Below are positions 27,501 to 37,300 of a DNA stretch of 64,000 nt, in pieces. The DNA is from Westiellopsis prolifica IICB1. Its GTDB lineage: Bacteria; Cyanobacteriota; Cyanobacteriia; Cyanobacteriales; Nostocaceae. Below the pieces are notes generated by a model. The model worked only from the letters and a program-made list of their open reading frames with translations, had not been told where the DNA came from and did not search any database. The stretch is from NCBI RefSeq assembly GCF_004323185.1, contig NZ_NAPS01000003.1:230565-294564 (forward strand), in the 5' to 3' direction. Position 1 is the stretch's first letter; each line of letters opens with the position of its first letter. The translations under genes and the position numbers were made by a program.

Positions 27501-28691
27501 CTGCACAGATGTGGGAGTGTTTTGCAAGACAAACATGACTTCATAAAGAGGATTTCGACTCAAATTTCGTTCGGGTTGCAACTCTTCTACAAGCATCTCA
27601 AAAGGTAAATCTTGATGTGCATAAGCATCGAGAGTTACCTCACGAACTCGATGTAGAAATTCGCAGAAGCTGGGATTACCACTGAGGTTATTGCGTAATA
27701 CCAAAGTATTAACAAATAAACCCAGCATTCCTTCTAATTCGGCTCGGTTGCGATTAGCAATGGGAGAACCAATTAAGATATCTTCTTGGTCTGTATAGTG
27801 GTATAATAAGATGTTAAATCCTGCTAGCAAGCTCATAAATAAAGTAGCATCTTCTTGCAGGCTCAATTGTCTGAGTGCGTCAGTTAAGACTGTTGATAAT
27901 GTAAAATATTGCTTGGCACCATTAAAAGATGTGACGGTTGGTCGGGGACGGTCTGTGGGTAATTGTAATATAGGAAGTTCACCGCTGAGTTGTTGCTTCC
28001 AATAATTTAATTTGGTTGCAAGGAATTCACCTTGGATGCGATCGCGTTGCCAAATGGTAAAATCTGCATATTGAACTGGCAGTGCGGGTAAGGGAGAAGG
28101 CTGATTTGTAGAAAAAGCTGCATATAAGGTTGATAACTCTCGCAAGAACACACCACAAGACCATCCATCGGTGATAATGTGATGCATGGTTACAAGCAAA
28201 ACATGTTCTTGTTCATTTAATTTTAGTAAAGTTGCCCTAACTAAAAGTCCTTTGGCTAAATTAAACGGTTTTATTGCTTCCTTAGCTACAAGTTGTTTAA
28301 CTTCTGCTTCCCAATCTTGTCCAGATAAATGCTCAAGATTAATTATAGGTATATTCCAAGTTAAATTCTGTGTAATCTCCTGTATTGGCTCTCCATTTAC
28401 AAGTCTAAAATTCGTCCGCCAAATTTCGTGACGTTTGAGGATTTCATCCAGACTTTGCTGAAGCGCGGTAATATTTAGCTTTCCTTTAATATGAAAAGCA
28501 ACGGGAATATTATAGAAAGAACTCCCGTGATAAAGTTGGTCAATAAACCAGAGTCTTTGTTGAGAAAAAGATAAAGAAATATTCTGAAATATTTGACGTT
28601 TAGGAATAGTATCAGCCTGAAATTTACCTCCCTTCCACTTTTCTAAAAGGGCTTTTTTTGCAGGTGATAAATTAGAAAGATATTTATCCAT
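24585..28691 (-). CDS. Terminal NRPS module: C-A(beta-alanine-like)-PCP-TE with Cys nucleophile
   Basis: This 1368-residue protein has a C domain (about 36-460, HHIITDG at 170-176), an A domain (YTSGSTGTPKG; NGKIDKR), a PCP (LGGHSFLAVRL) and a C-terminal TE. Its specificity residues read V-D-W-I-I-S-L-A-N; the lost Asp235 and the VDW...SLA pattern match the beta-alanine code (VDWVISLAD) known from bleomycin synthetase. The TE nucleophile elbow is GGHCYGG, with Cys1174 (codon 25170-25172) where Ser is usual, and the His lies in GDHFSIF. The start is MDKYLSNLSPAKKALLEKW at 28691; the frame is open for 38 more codons upstream, but that part is unlike NRPS sequence. It is the last assembly-line gene of the right cluster. 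An aspartate decarboxylase encoded at 38740 could supply beta-alanine. Confidence 0.93.
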   Translation of the reverse strand: MDKYLSNLSPAKKALLEKWKGGKFQADTIPKRQIFQNISLSFSQQRLWFIDQLYHGSSFYNIPVAFHIKGKLNITALQQSLDEILKRHEIWRTNFRLVNGEPIQEITQNLTWNIPIINLEHLSGQDWEAEVKQLVAKEAIKPFNLAKGLLVRATLLKLNEQEHVLLVTMHHIITDGWSCGVFLRELSTLYAAFSTNQPSPLPALPVQYADFTIWQRDRIQGEFLATKLNYWKQQLSGELPILQLPTDRPRPTVTSFNGAKQYFTLSTVLTDALRQLSLQEDATLFMSLLAGFNILLYHYTDQEDILIGSPIANRNRAELEGMLGLFVNTLVLRNNLSGNPSFCEFLHRVREVTLDAYAHQDLPFEMLVEELQPERNLSRNPLYEVMFVLQNTPTSVQEVSGLTLRTLEFDSGTAQLDIFLSMFELQEGLTGCLEYNTDIFDATTISQFLNHFQTLLANIITNPEQRICNLSLLNTFEKEQLLFKVNQTSSDYQNASLNQLFEQQVKRTPDSLALISQSEQLTYRQLNHKVNQLAHYLQKQGVTQETLVAICLERDPDMIVGILAILKAGGAYIPLDPSYPVERLKFMLSDSQVSLVISNSLFVNKFGHMTNDKEQMTVILLDNDWEIINQESSENPINISKSDHLAYIIYTSGSTGTPKGVLGTHRGTVNGLHWLWKTYPFNPEEICCQKTAISFVDSVWEIFAPLLQGIPTVIIKNETLLDPQLFIETLVKHKVTRIILVPSLLRLLLDNYSHLTQKLLKLELWITSGEALSIKLVKSFRKLLPFAKLINLYGSSEVSANATYYDTTLLPDQANSVPIGCPIDNTQIYVLNRNLQPTPVGVIGELYIGGDGLARGYLHRPEFTQEKFIDNPFIPETKLYKTGDLVRYLKDGNLEYLGRRDEQVKIRGFRVELAEIVAVITQHPDIQESVVIAEKDEQEDQILIAYIVTKKQNIAAQLLPYLQQKLPNYMLPSAFVVLDAFPLTPNGKIDKRALPKDKLIRPNTHENIIAPRNFTELSLVKLWGNLLNTSPIGVKDNFFNLGGHSFLAVRLMAQIQDRFGHHLTLSTLFENPTIEKLAVIVSQPFRESSNSPLVEINSSGSKIPFFCIHGAGGGINHYINLSRRLGENYPFYALEHNPNQEEPKIITVEETANYYLQEIRKVQPKGPYLLGGHCYGGVLAFEMAQQLQREGETVDLLIIIDAILSETRIESTKDDDAKFLLRMAESIKTDSNIDFSLCFEELRDLSLNEQLDLINQKMNFIFTDTEIKDFMRYYKLFKAHVQAMRNYTPTVYEQSITLFRAKEEIIHDFESPEFHTDDPLLGWGKCSSQPIQVMEIPGDHFSIFIEPHIQELARNLRVCIDNAVVQSE

Positions 28692-28841
28692 GGTTAATAT
28701 ATGGTGAAAAACTTTTGTGGTGATCGCAATCGTATTTAATTTATATGTGAATAAAATTAAAATCTGATAATTAGTTTGTAATAAGTGCTGGTTGTAGAGT
28801 AGCACCTATTACAAATATTGAATTTTATGCTGATTTATATA

Positions 28842-29600
28842 TTACTTATGACAAGTTTTTTGACAAACGAAGCAAGCTATGTCTTCAGTTTCTCCAAATT
28901 CTCTGGTGTTATAGTAATTAAAATCTGTAAAGCCAACATTTTTCAAAGCGGACTGAACTTCTTCTAAAAAATGATCTTTTCTTAACCAAACTGTATCTGA
29001 ACGCTGCCAAGTTTTTTCAATCAATTCAAATCCTGTGACTTTGATCTCCCACATCCTTTCTTCTGGTTTGTAGTAAAATAATTCTATTAAGGAACATTCA
29101 TCATTAATACTCACAATATTAAAATTGTTTTTCTGAGCAGTTTCATGCAGCCAATCCGTTATAGGTATATTAAACACAAATACACCATTATCTCGAAGTG
29201 CAGCATATACGTTTTTAAATGCTACTGTTAAATCTTCATTGTTTTGGATAAAATGAAAAACATCGTTTGCCAAAACCGCATCAAAGATTGGTGGTAAATC
29301 AAACTGACGTATATCACTAAGGATAAATTCACTTTCAGGCGCGTTGTTTCTAGCGTAGTTTAGTAGTCCTTTAGAAGCATCGATTCCAGTAACTTTATAT
29401 CCTCTAAAGTTAAGTTGTTGTGCTAAATGTCCGCAACCACAACCAAGTTCAAGAATATGCGCTCCCGCAGGAAGTTGAGATAACAATATTTGGTCTAAAG
29501 CAGGTATTATACCTTGCAATAAATCTTCTGGTGTATTCTTTAATTCGTTCTGTAAACGAGCAATAGATTCATAGTTGGGGATATTTGTTAGCAAAGACAT
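28842..29600 (-). CDS. SAM-dependent class I methyltransferase
   Basis: This 252-residue protein has motif I ILELGCGCGHLAQ at about 49-61, the acid at the end of strand 2 (VTGIDAS), motif II-like segments (ILSDIRQFDLPPIFDAVLANDVFH) and a hydrophobic strand (GVFVFNIPI). It is a free-standing methyltransferase of the UbiE/Methyltransf_11 type. In the operon it lies between the last PKS and the terminal NRPS, so O- or N-methylation of the polyketide-peptide is likely. The acceptor atom cannot be read from the sequence. Confidence 0.87.
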   Translation of the reverse strand: MSLLTNIPNYESIARLQNELKNTPEDLLQGIIPALDQILLSQLPAGAHILELGCGCGHLAQQLNFRGYKVTGIDASKGLLNYARNNAPESEFILSDIRQFDLPPIFDAVLANDVFHFIQNNEDLTVAFKNVYAALRDNGVFVFNIPITDWLHETAQKNNFNIVSINDECSLIELFYYKPEERMWEIKVTGFELIEKTWQRSDTVWLRKDHFLEEVQSALKNVGFTDFNYYNTREFGETEDIACFVCQKTCHK

Positions 29601-29656
29601 AGACTATTTTTCCTGTTGTCAAATGAATGTTTGCAATCAAATAATTTAGATGTTAG

Positions 29657-32600
29657 TTATTTCGCTAAAAGAGCTTCTACTTCTTCTTCAGATAATTGTT
29701 CGATTTTTTCCAACAGAAGTTGTTCGATCATTTCTGCCTGTTTGGCTGGTATCATGGCTTTTAATAAAAGATCACGCAACGGTAAATCTATGGGAAATTT
29801 AGCTCGCAATCGAGAAACTAATTGAGTTGCAATGAGAGAGTCCCCTCCTAACTCATAAAAGTTGTCGTAAATACCAACCTCTGCAATCCCAAGTACATCT
29901 TGCCATATTTGCGTAATTTGTTTTTCCAACTCACTTGTCGGAGCAATATAGGAATTACTTAGTTGAGGTCTGGAATAGCGCGGGGATAAATATAATTGAT
30001 TGGAATATTTTGAATTGGCTGGATAATCAAGGTTAAATGCATGATTATGTCTAGTCTTGATATCTACTGTAGAAACAACAATTTGAGTTTTTTGATCTAA
30101 AGAGAGTATTCTTTTAAATACCTCTATAGTTTCTGTTGGATTAATAGCCAATTTTTCTCCAGACGCTTGCTCAATGGTATCTGATTTTGGAGTAAAGTTT
30201 AATTGTATTTTATCACAATTTATAGTGTACCACGGTAAATAATTATTTTGATTGTGTTGGTTAATTAATGTATCTATTAAATGATTAGCTGCTGAATATA
30301 AACCTAATCCAAATCCTCCTAAAATAGAAGATAATGAAGAAAAAACAATACAAAAATCTAAATTTATATTTTCTAATAATTGGGCTAATACAGTAATCTG
30401 ACGGCGTTGTAAATCAAATAATTTTTTTGACTCTATCTTGCCAATTTCTGGAATTGAACCAAATATTTTTTCACGTTTGATTCCAGTTGAAGAGATAACT
30501 CCGTTAATTTGTTCAATATTCTCAGATAAAAATATTTGACGAATTTGTTGATCATCAGTTTTATCTGCACGAATTACCAAAATATCTGCGCTTAAATTCT
30601 CCAAAACTTGCAATTGTTGAATTTTGCAACTTATTTCATCTTCTTGGTCGTGAGTTTTCAACCATTGCGAGAAATCATACTGTTCTGGGAAATCTAAATC
30701 TTCGATAAATATAAGTTTTGCTTGAAAATTTTTGATTAAATATTCTGCAAGCACAACTTCAATACTATCTAAACCACCAAAAAATAGATAAACACCGTGT
30801 TTTTTCAATGGTAGTTTTTCTTCAACCGCCGACGTTAGGTGGACTGGCTCGAATGTTTGTACCCAACGGTGGGAACCACGATAAGCAACAACTAAGTCTG
30901 AGGATACAGCCGTGAATTCATTTAAAAGTTGATCAATAATTTTACTTTCATAAACTTGGTGTTTTTTATCCTTTATATTCAAATAGTTAGTTAACGCAAT
31001 ATCAATACTCCGACAGGTTATCTGAGGATATTCTTGAGAAATTACCTGACATAAACCTAACACTGTCGCCTTTTCTGGATTTATAATTTCATTGCCATCG
31101 ACTTCTTGAATATGATTAGAGACAACCCAGAGTTGTAAACTTTGATCAATTTTGAGTTTACTAAGGCTTTGTGATATGAATAATAAACTTTGAAATTCTA
31201 AGTAATTCTCTGAATGATAATTATTATAATTATTGAGACTCCAAAAATAAGCTATATTTTTGGGAAATTTACCTAAAGCAATTAACTCTTTAAAGAAAAT
31301 ATCATAGTCTTGATCTATGCATGGATTAATTGTGTAAATGCATTCGTCTTTTTTCTCAAATTTTTCTCCAGTCTTAACTATAATTATATTATTATCTTGA
31401 TTTTCTAATGCTTTAATTAATTCCTCACTCACTCCCAAATCATCTACAAAAAATAACCATTTTGTTTGATTTGATTTTACTGGATCAGAGGATGAGTGAG
31501 TAAGTAAGGAGCGTTTCCAGGAAGGAATATAAAACCAATCGCTAATATCTTGTTTTTGACCTAATTTTGTTAATTTATTATTTAAAGAAGTTGATGAGGA
31601 TTTGGCATCAATCCAATACCTTTGTCGTTCAAAAGGATAAGTCGGTAAAGGTAAACGATGACGTTGCTCGTGGGTATAAAATCCTGACCAATCTATATCT
31701 ACACCAAAAAGCCACAACTGACCCAATGTTTTTAATAAAAAGCTTACATCTGATTGTTGTTCTTGCACACGACGTAAAGAAGTTAATATATGTTGTTTAG
31801 CATTAATACCTAAATGCTGTTTAGTTAATGTGCTTAAAGTTCGTCCTGGTCCAACCTCTAGAAAAATACCTGTAAACTGTTTTAAAATTTGCGATATTCC
31901 ATCGGAAAATCTCACAGTTTGTCGTAAATGTTGACTCCAATAATTGGGATTTGTAGCTTGTGTATCTGTAATCCAACTACCACTTACATTGGAGATAAAG
32001 CGTATGTGTGGTGGATTCAGTTTGATTTTTTTGAAACATTGCACAAATTCCTCTAAGATTGGCGACATCATTTGTGAATGGAACGCGTGAGATGTATGCA
32101 ACAGGCGACATTCCACACTTTGAGAAGATAATTGATTTTTTAGTGTGGCGATCGCTTCCTTTGTTCCAGAAACCACACATGAATTTTGGCTGTTAATCGC
32201 TGCGATTTCTACAGAGTTTAAAATCAGCGATCGCACTTCTTTTTCTGGAAGGGGGATTGCTAACATACTCCCTTGCGGTAACTGTTGCATCAGTTGCCCC
32301 CTTTTTGCGACAATGAATAGCGCATCTTCAAGGGAAAATACACCTGCAATGGTTGCAGCGACATATTCTCCAATACTGTGACCAATCATCGCCGCAGGTA
32401 GCACACCCCATGACATCAATAACTTAGCGAGTGCGTACTCAATTACAAATAATGCGCTTTGAGTAAAAGCTGTTTGTTGTAGTTTTTGGTTAGCTGTTTC
32501 CATTTTTTCTGAGTTTGGAAACAGTAAATCGCGGATATCAAAACCAAGGTGAGGTTGCAAAATTTCAGCACAAGTATCTACATATCTGCGAAATGTTACT

Positions 32601-34273
32601 TCAACTTCGTAGAGTTCTCGACCCATGTTTGCATATTGTGATCCTTGTCCAGAAAACATGAAAATAACAGGCTGTTCTCTATGTTCCTGATATACAGTAA
32701 AAATTTGTTCTTGGTCTTGTATCTCTAAGATATTTACAACATTTTGAACATTCTGACATACTAACACCCGGCGATAGTTAAAAGCCCTACGACCGACTTG
32801 TAAAGTATAAGCGACATTAGCTAAATTTATTTCTATATTTTGTTTAAAATATGCCAATAAATTTGTAGTTGCGACTTCTAAAGCTGTGCTAGTTTTGGCT
32901 GATAATAATATTAATTGCCAAGGGCGCGATTCTAGATACGTGTTATGGCACGTCTCTACAACTGGAGCTTCTTCCAAAATGACATGGGCGTTAGTTCCAC
33001 CAAAACCCAATGAACTAATTCCCGCTCTCCGGGGAGTATTATTAGTTTCCCAATCGGTCAATTTAGTATTAACATAGAACGGACTATTTACAAAATCAAT
33101 TTCAGGATTGGGAACTTCAAAATTGATGCTAGGAGGTATTTGTTTATGTTTTAACGCTTGTACAGTTTTTATGAGACTTGCTATACCAGCTGCTATATCT
33201 AGATGACCAATATTTGGTTTTACTGAACCAATTGCACAGAAGCCATTTCTTTGTGTAAAAGCACGAAAAGCTTTAGTCAACGCTGCAATTTCTACTGGAT
33301 CTCCAGCAGCAGTTCCAGTTCCATGAGTTTCGATATAAGAAATATCATCAGCATCGATTCCTGCATTTGCTAAAGCTTCCACAATAACTTCAGCCTGACC
33401 ATTTACACTAGGTGCGGTATAGCTAACTTTTAAAGAACCATCATTGTTAATTGCTGAACCTTTAATAACCGCATGAATATAATCTCGATCTGCTATTGCA
33501 TCTTTTAATCTTTTTAAAACAACTATACCAAGCCCACTGCCAAAAATGGTACCTTGGGCTTTAGCATCAAAGGCTCGACAATGACCATCAGGAGATAAAA
33601 TTCCATCCTGTTCATAGAAATAACCTGACTTTTGTGGAACTATAATTGTCACTCCACCAGCTAAAGCAATATCACACTCTTCATCAAGTAGACTTTTACA
33701 GGCTAAATGTAAAGCAACTAATGAAGTAGAGCAGTAAGTTTGAATACCTATACTTGGTCCTTTTAAATTTAATTTATATGAGACATTAGTTGCTAAAAAA
33801 TCTTTGTTAAAAGTATAGTTGCTAGAAATATCTCTGGAATTAACGTTATTATATATATTATTAAAAAAGTAAGTATTTGTGCTAACACCAGCATAAACCC
33901 CTATTAAACCTTCATAGGTTTCTGGGTCATATCCAGCGTTTTCAAGAGCTGACCAGGCACATTCTATAAACAGGCGATGTTGGGGGTCAATTAGTTCAGC
34001 TTCTTTGGGAGTGTAACCAAAGAATCTAGCATCAAAATGTTGAATATCTGGTAATATAGGCGCTGCTTTCACATAATTCGGATCATTTAAAACGTTCTTT
34101 TCAAGATTTAAATCTGCTAAATCATGATTGGAAAAAAATGAAATAGACTCAACTTTATTTTGGATATTATGCCAAAATTCATCAACATTATTCGCACCAG
34201 GGAAACGACCAGACATCCCCACTATGGCTATATCTAAATTTGCTGTTGATTCTTGTGTTATTTCATTAATCAT
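29657..34273 (-). CDS. PKS module: KS-AT-KR(defective)-ACP
   Basis: This 1538-residue protein has a KS (about 14-440; TYCSTS, HGTGT, NIGHLD), an AT with GHSIGEY and HAFH (malonyl type), a KR region and an ACP (LGGDSLIATQL, Ser near 1478) followed by the acidic tail EKIEQLSEEEVEALLAK. The KR cofactor loop, usually TGGLGGIG, reads FGGLDSIE near 1169, so NADPH binding is probably lost, although the YSAAN active-site segment remains. The keto group may therefore persist. It is translated before the methyltransferase and the terminal NRPS, which should add a beta-amino acid. The KS-AT linker contains a decayed copy of the dispersed 28-base palindrome (32932-32959). Confidence 0.91.
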   Translation of the reverse strand: MINEITQESTANLDIAIVGMSGRFPGANNVDEFWHNIQNKVESISFFSNHDLADLNLEKNVLNDPNYVKAAPILPDIQHFDARFFGYTPKEAELIDPQHRLFIECAWSALENAGYDPETYEGLIGVYAGVSTNTYFFNNIYNNVNSRDISSNYTFNKDFLATNVSYKLNLKGPSIGIQTYCSTSLVALHLACKSLLDEECDIALAGGVTIIVPQKSGYFYEQDGILSPDGHCRAFDAKAQGTIFGSGLGIVVLKRLKDAIADRDYIHAVIKGSAINNDGSLKVSYTAPSVNGQAEVIVEALANAGIDADDISYIETHGTGTAAGDPVEIAALTKAFRAFTQRNGFCAIGSVKPNIGHLDIAAGIASLIKTVQALKHKQIPPSINFEVPNPEIDFVNSPFYVNTKLTDWETNNTPRRAGISSLGFGGTNAHVILEEAPVVETCHNTYLESRPWQLILLSAKTSTALEVATTNLLAYFKQNIEINLANVAYTLQVGRRAFNYRRVLVCQNVQNVVNILEIQDQEQIFTVYQEHREQPVIFMFSGQGSQYANMGRELYEVEVTFRRYVDTCAEILQPHLGFDIRDLLFPNSEKMETANQKLQQTAFTQSALFVIEYALAKLLMSWGVLPAAMIGHSIGEYVAATIAGVFSLEDALFIVAKRGQLMQQLPQGSMLAIPLPEKEVRSLILNSVEIAAINSQNSCVVSGTKEAIATLKNQLSSQSVECRLLHTSHAFHSQMMSPILEEFVQCFKKIKLNPPHIRFISNVSGSWITDTQATNPNYWSQHLRQTVRFSDGISQILKQFTGIFLEVGPGRTLSTLTKQHLGINAKQHILTSLRRVQEQQSDVSFLLKTLGQLWLFGVDIDWSGFYTHEQRHRLPLPTYPFERQRYWIDAKSSSTSLNNKLTKLGQKQDISDWFYIPSWKRSLLTHSSSDPVKSNQTKWLFFVDDLGVSEELIKALENQDNNIIIVKTGEKFEKKDECIYTINPCIDQDYDIFFKELIALGKFPKNIAYFWSLNNYNNYHSENYLEFQSLLFISQSLSKLKIDQSLQLWVVSNHIQEVDGNEIINPEKATVLGLCQVISQEYPQITCRSIDIALTNYLNIKDKKHQVYESKIIDQLLNEFTAVSSDLVVAYRGSHRWVQTFEPVHLTSAVEEKLPLKKHGVYLFFGGLDSIEVVLAEYLIKNFQAKLIFIEDLDFPEQYDFSQWLKTHDQEDEISCKIQQLQVLENLSADILVIRADKTDDQQIRQIFLSENIEQINGVISSTGIKREKIFGSIPEIGKIESKKLFDLQRRQITVLAQLLENINLDFCIVFSSLSSILGGFGLGLYSAANHLIDTLINQHNQNNYLPWYTINCDKIQLNFTPKSDTIEQASGEKLAINPTETIEVFKRILSLDQKTQIVVSTVDIKTRHNHAFNLDYPANSKYSNQLYLSPRYSRPQLSNSYIAPTSELEKQITQIWQDVLGIAEVGIYDNFYELGGDSLIATQLVSRLRAKFPIDLPLRDLLLKAMIPAKQAEMIEQLLLEKIEQLSEEEVEALLAK
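32932..32959. repeat. Dispersed palindrome inside a PKS gene (decayed copy)
   Basis: This 28-base element lies in the KS-AT linker of the PKS at 29657-34273. The right arm (GCACGTCTCTAC) matches the family, while the left arm has changed to CTAGATACGTG. In the gene it encodes part of VETCHNTYLESR. Confidence 0.65.
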
Positions 34274-34306
34274 AACTTTCTTAACTAGATAAATTCAATT
34301 TTTATT

Positions 34307-37300
34307 TTAGTTGGATTGCATTTTTATCTGTCTTCTTCTTTGTCCTCGAATTAACCGTTGTTCAAAGGTATTTTTTTGAGGTTCTTCAGGAGTAAAAAGA
34401 TTTGCCATTGAGCTTATATTTGGACATTCGTACAACTTGGCAACAGAAAGGTTTGAATTAAATTTCTGATTTAGAATAGTAATAAGTTGAATACCTATAA
34501 GAGAATCACCACCAAGTTCAAAGAAGTTATCATAAATACCAATTTTTTCAATTCCAATAACTTCTTGCCAAATCTTAACTAGCTTTTGCTCAATTTCATT
34601 GCGCGGAGCAACATAATCGTTACTTAATTCGGGTCTAGGATATTTTGACTTGGATGAATTAACAGTTTCTAAAAAATCTAGAGCTAATTTTCTATTGTCA
34701 GAATTGTATTCCTTAAGTACGTTTAATAAGTCAAAAGTAGATATGACAACTTGAGGTATTGTATTTGCCAGAATTCTCATAAATATATCTACACCTTCAT
34801 CAGGTAATATACCTTGTTGAAGATTTTCCAATCGCATTTGTTGCAGTCTTTGGGGTAATTCTGTATTCACAGCCATCCCTACTTGTTGCCAAGTATCCCA
34901 GTTAATACTAGTAGTAAACCTACCATTTCGTGAAGTATTATAATGAGCAAAAGCGTCAAGGAAAGTATTCGCTGCACAATAATCTACCTGTCCAAATTCC
35001 GCGACAATTGAACTATTTGATGAGACTAAAATCATGAAATCTAATTCAATATTTTTGAGTATTGTATCAAGAACTATTGTTCCTTTTACCTTCGGAGCCA
35101 AAATACTTTCTGCTTCTACTGGAGTTTTTCGTTGAATTGCACCTCCTCCAGGAACTCCAGCAGCATGAATGACGCCATTTATTTGACCAAATTTTTGTTG
35201 AGCTTGAGCGATCGCACTTTGCATTTGTTCTATATTACTAACATCAGCAGCGATCGCTAAAACTTCTGCACCGAAGTCTTCAATTTCTTGAATTTCGCGA
35301 ATCTTACAGCTAGTAATATCAGTTTGATCATGAGTGGATAACCATTGAGACCACTCATCTTTTCTGGGTAAAGTAGAACGTCCTACTAGCAGTAATTTTG
35401 CTTGTACAGTTCGAGCTAAGTATTCTGCTAAAACAAGTCCAATACCTCCGAGTCCACCTGTGATTAGATAGACTCCTTTTTCTCGTAATCGAGATTTTTC
35501 AGCTTTAACTTGATCAAAACGCACTGGCTCAAAACTCTGCACCCAACGATTTAAACCCCGATATGCAATTAATGTTTCGGAATTATCAACCGTCAATTCT
35601 ATCAATAACTTTTCTATAAGTTGTCCTTCTTGCCAACTTCCGCTAGTAGGAAGAATCACATCAATACTACGACAACTGATATTTGTGTATTCTTGAGAAA
35701 TAACTTTAACTGGACCAAGTAAAGTAGCTTTCTCTGGACAAAGCAATTCAGTTCCCGTCACTGGTTGTAGGTTATTAGAAATAACTGTGATTTGAAAATT
35801 ATTCGTAGTTTCTTGTCTGCCTAAAGCTTGAACAATATATAATAAACTATAAAATCCTAAATTTTGAAGTTGTTCTAATTTATGTTCAATGACTGAAAGG
35901 GTGACATTCCATAAATGAATTATGTTTTTTGGTAACTGTTTTTTTCTCAATAATTCTTGAAATAAAATATCGTAATCATAATAATTACTCGGATTAATAG
36001 TATATTCATAATCGCTTATCTGTTTAAATTCATCACTAATTTTTACAGTAATTAAATTTTGGTTTTGGGTTTTTATTTGGTCAACCAATTTGATAGCCAA
36101 TCCACAGTCATTGCTAAATACTAAAATGAAAGATTTTTCAGGTACTAATTCTTTGTTATCAAGTTGTACTGGAGGTAAGGAAGGCTTCCAAAAAGGAATG
36201 TAAAACCAGTCAGCTATATCAGGTTTCTTGATTGGTGATTCTGGAGAGTGATTATTATTTTTAAGTGGCTTTTTAGCTTCAATCCAGTATCTTTGTCGTT
36301 CAAAAGGATAGGTAGGTAAAGGTAGGCGGTGACGTTGTTCTTCAGTATAAAATTCTGACCAATCTATTTCAACACCAAAAAGCCACAATTTGCCTAAAGT
36401 CTCTAACAAAAAGCCTACATCTGATGGTTGTTTTTGAGATAAGCAAGTTAGGACATGTTGTTTAGCATTAATATCTAAGTTTTGCTTGGTGATTGCACTT
36501 AAATTTGATCCCACCCCCACCTCTAGAAAAACACCTTCAAGCTGCTCTAATGTTCGAGAAATACTCTCGGAAAAATTTCCGATTTTTTGTAAACTCTGGC
36601 TCCAATAGTTGAGATTTGTAGCTTGTGCATCTGTAATCCAACTACCAGTTACATGAGAAATAAAGCGAATACTTGGTGGATTGAATTGAACTTTTTTGAG
36701 CAACTGTAGTTGTCCTTGATTTGCTACCATTGCTAGCCCATCTTCAAGAGAAAATACACCTGCGATCGCAGCTGCAACATATTCCCCAATACCCTCACAA
36801 ATCATTGCGTCTGGGCTTACTCCCCATGACATCAATAACTCAGCTAAGGCGTATTCAACTGCAAATAATACGCTTTGAGCGATATCTGGTTGCTTTAGTT
36901 TTTGGCTAGCTGTTTCCATTGCTTGTGATTGTGGAAACAGTAGTTCACGGATATCTAGACCGAGATGAGGTTGCAAAGTTTCCGCGCAACTATCTATATG
37001 TCTGCGATATATCGCTTCGATTTCGTATAATTCCCGACCTATGTTTGCATATTCTGATCCTTGTCCAGGAAACATGAAAATAACTGGGCAACGATTTTGC
37101 TGACAATGGTAACTAAAAATACTTTCTGAGTCTTGATTTTTCAGTAAATTAACTGCATTCTTCAGGTCTTTACAAACAATAATGCGCCGATGATCAAAAG
37201 CTCGACGACCTACTTGTAGGGTATAAGCTACATCAGGCAAGTTAATATTAGGATGTTGTTGAAGATAAGTAGCTAAATTTGCTGTTGCAGTTTCTAAGGC

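Noticed and set aside
28692..28805. A 38-codon N-terminal extension of the terminal NRPS
   Set aside because: The extension is unlike NRPS sequence and the usual start (MDKYLSNLSPAKKALLEKW) lies at 28691.
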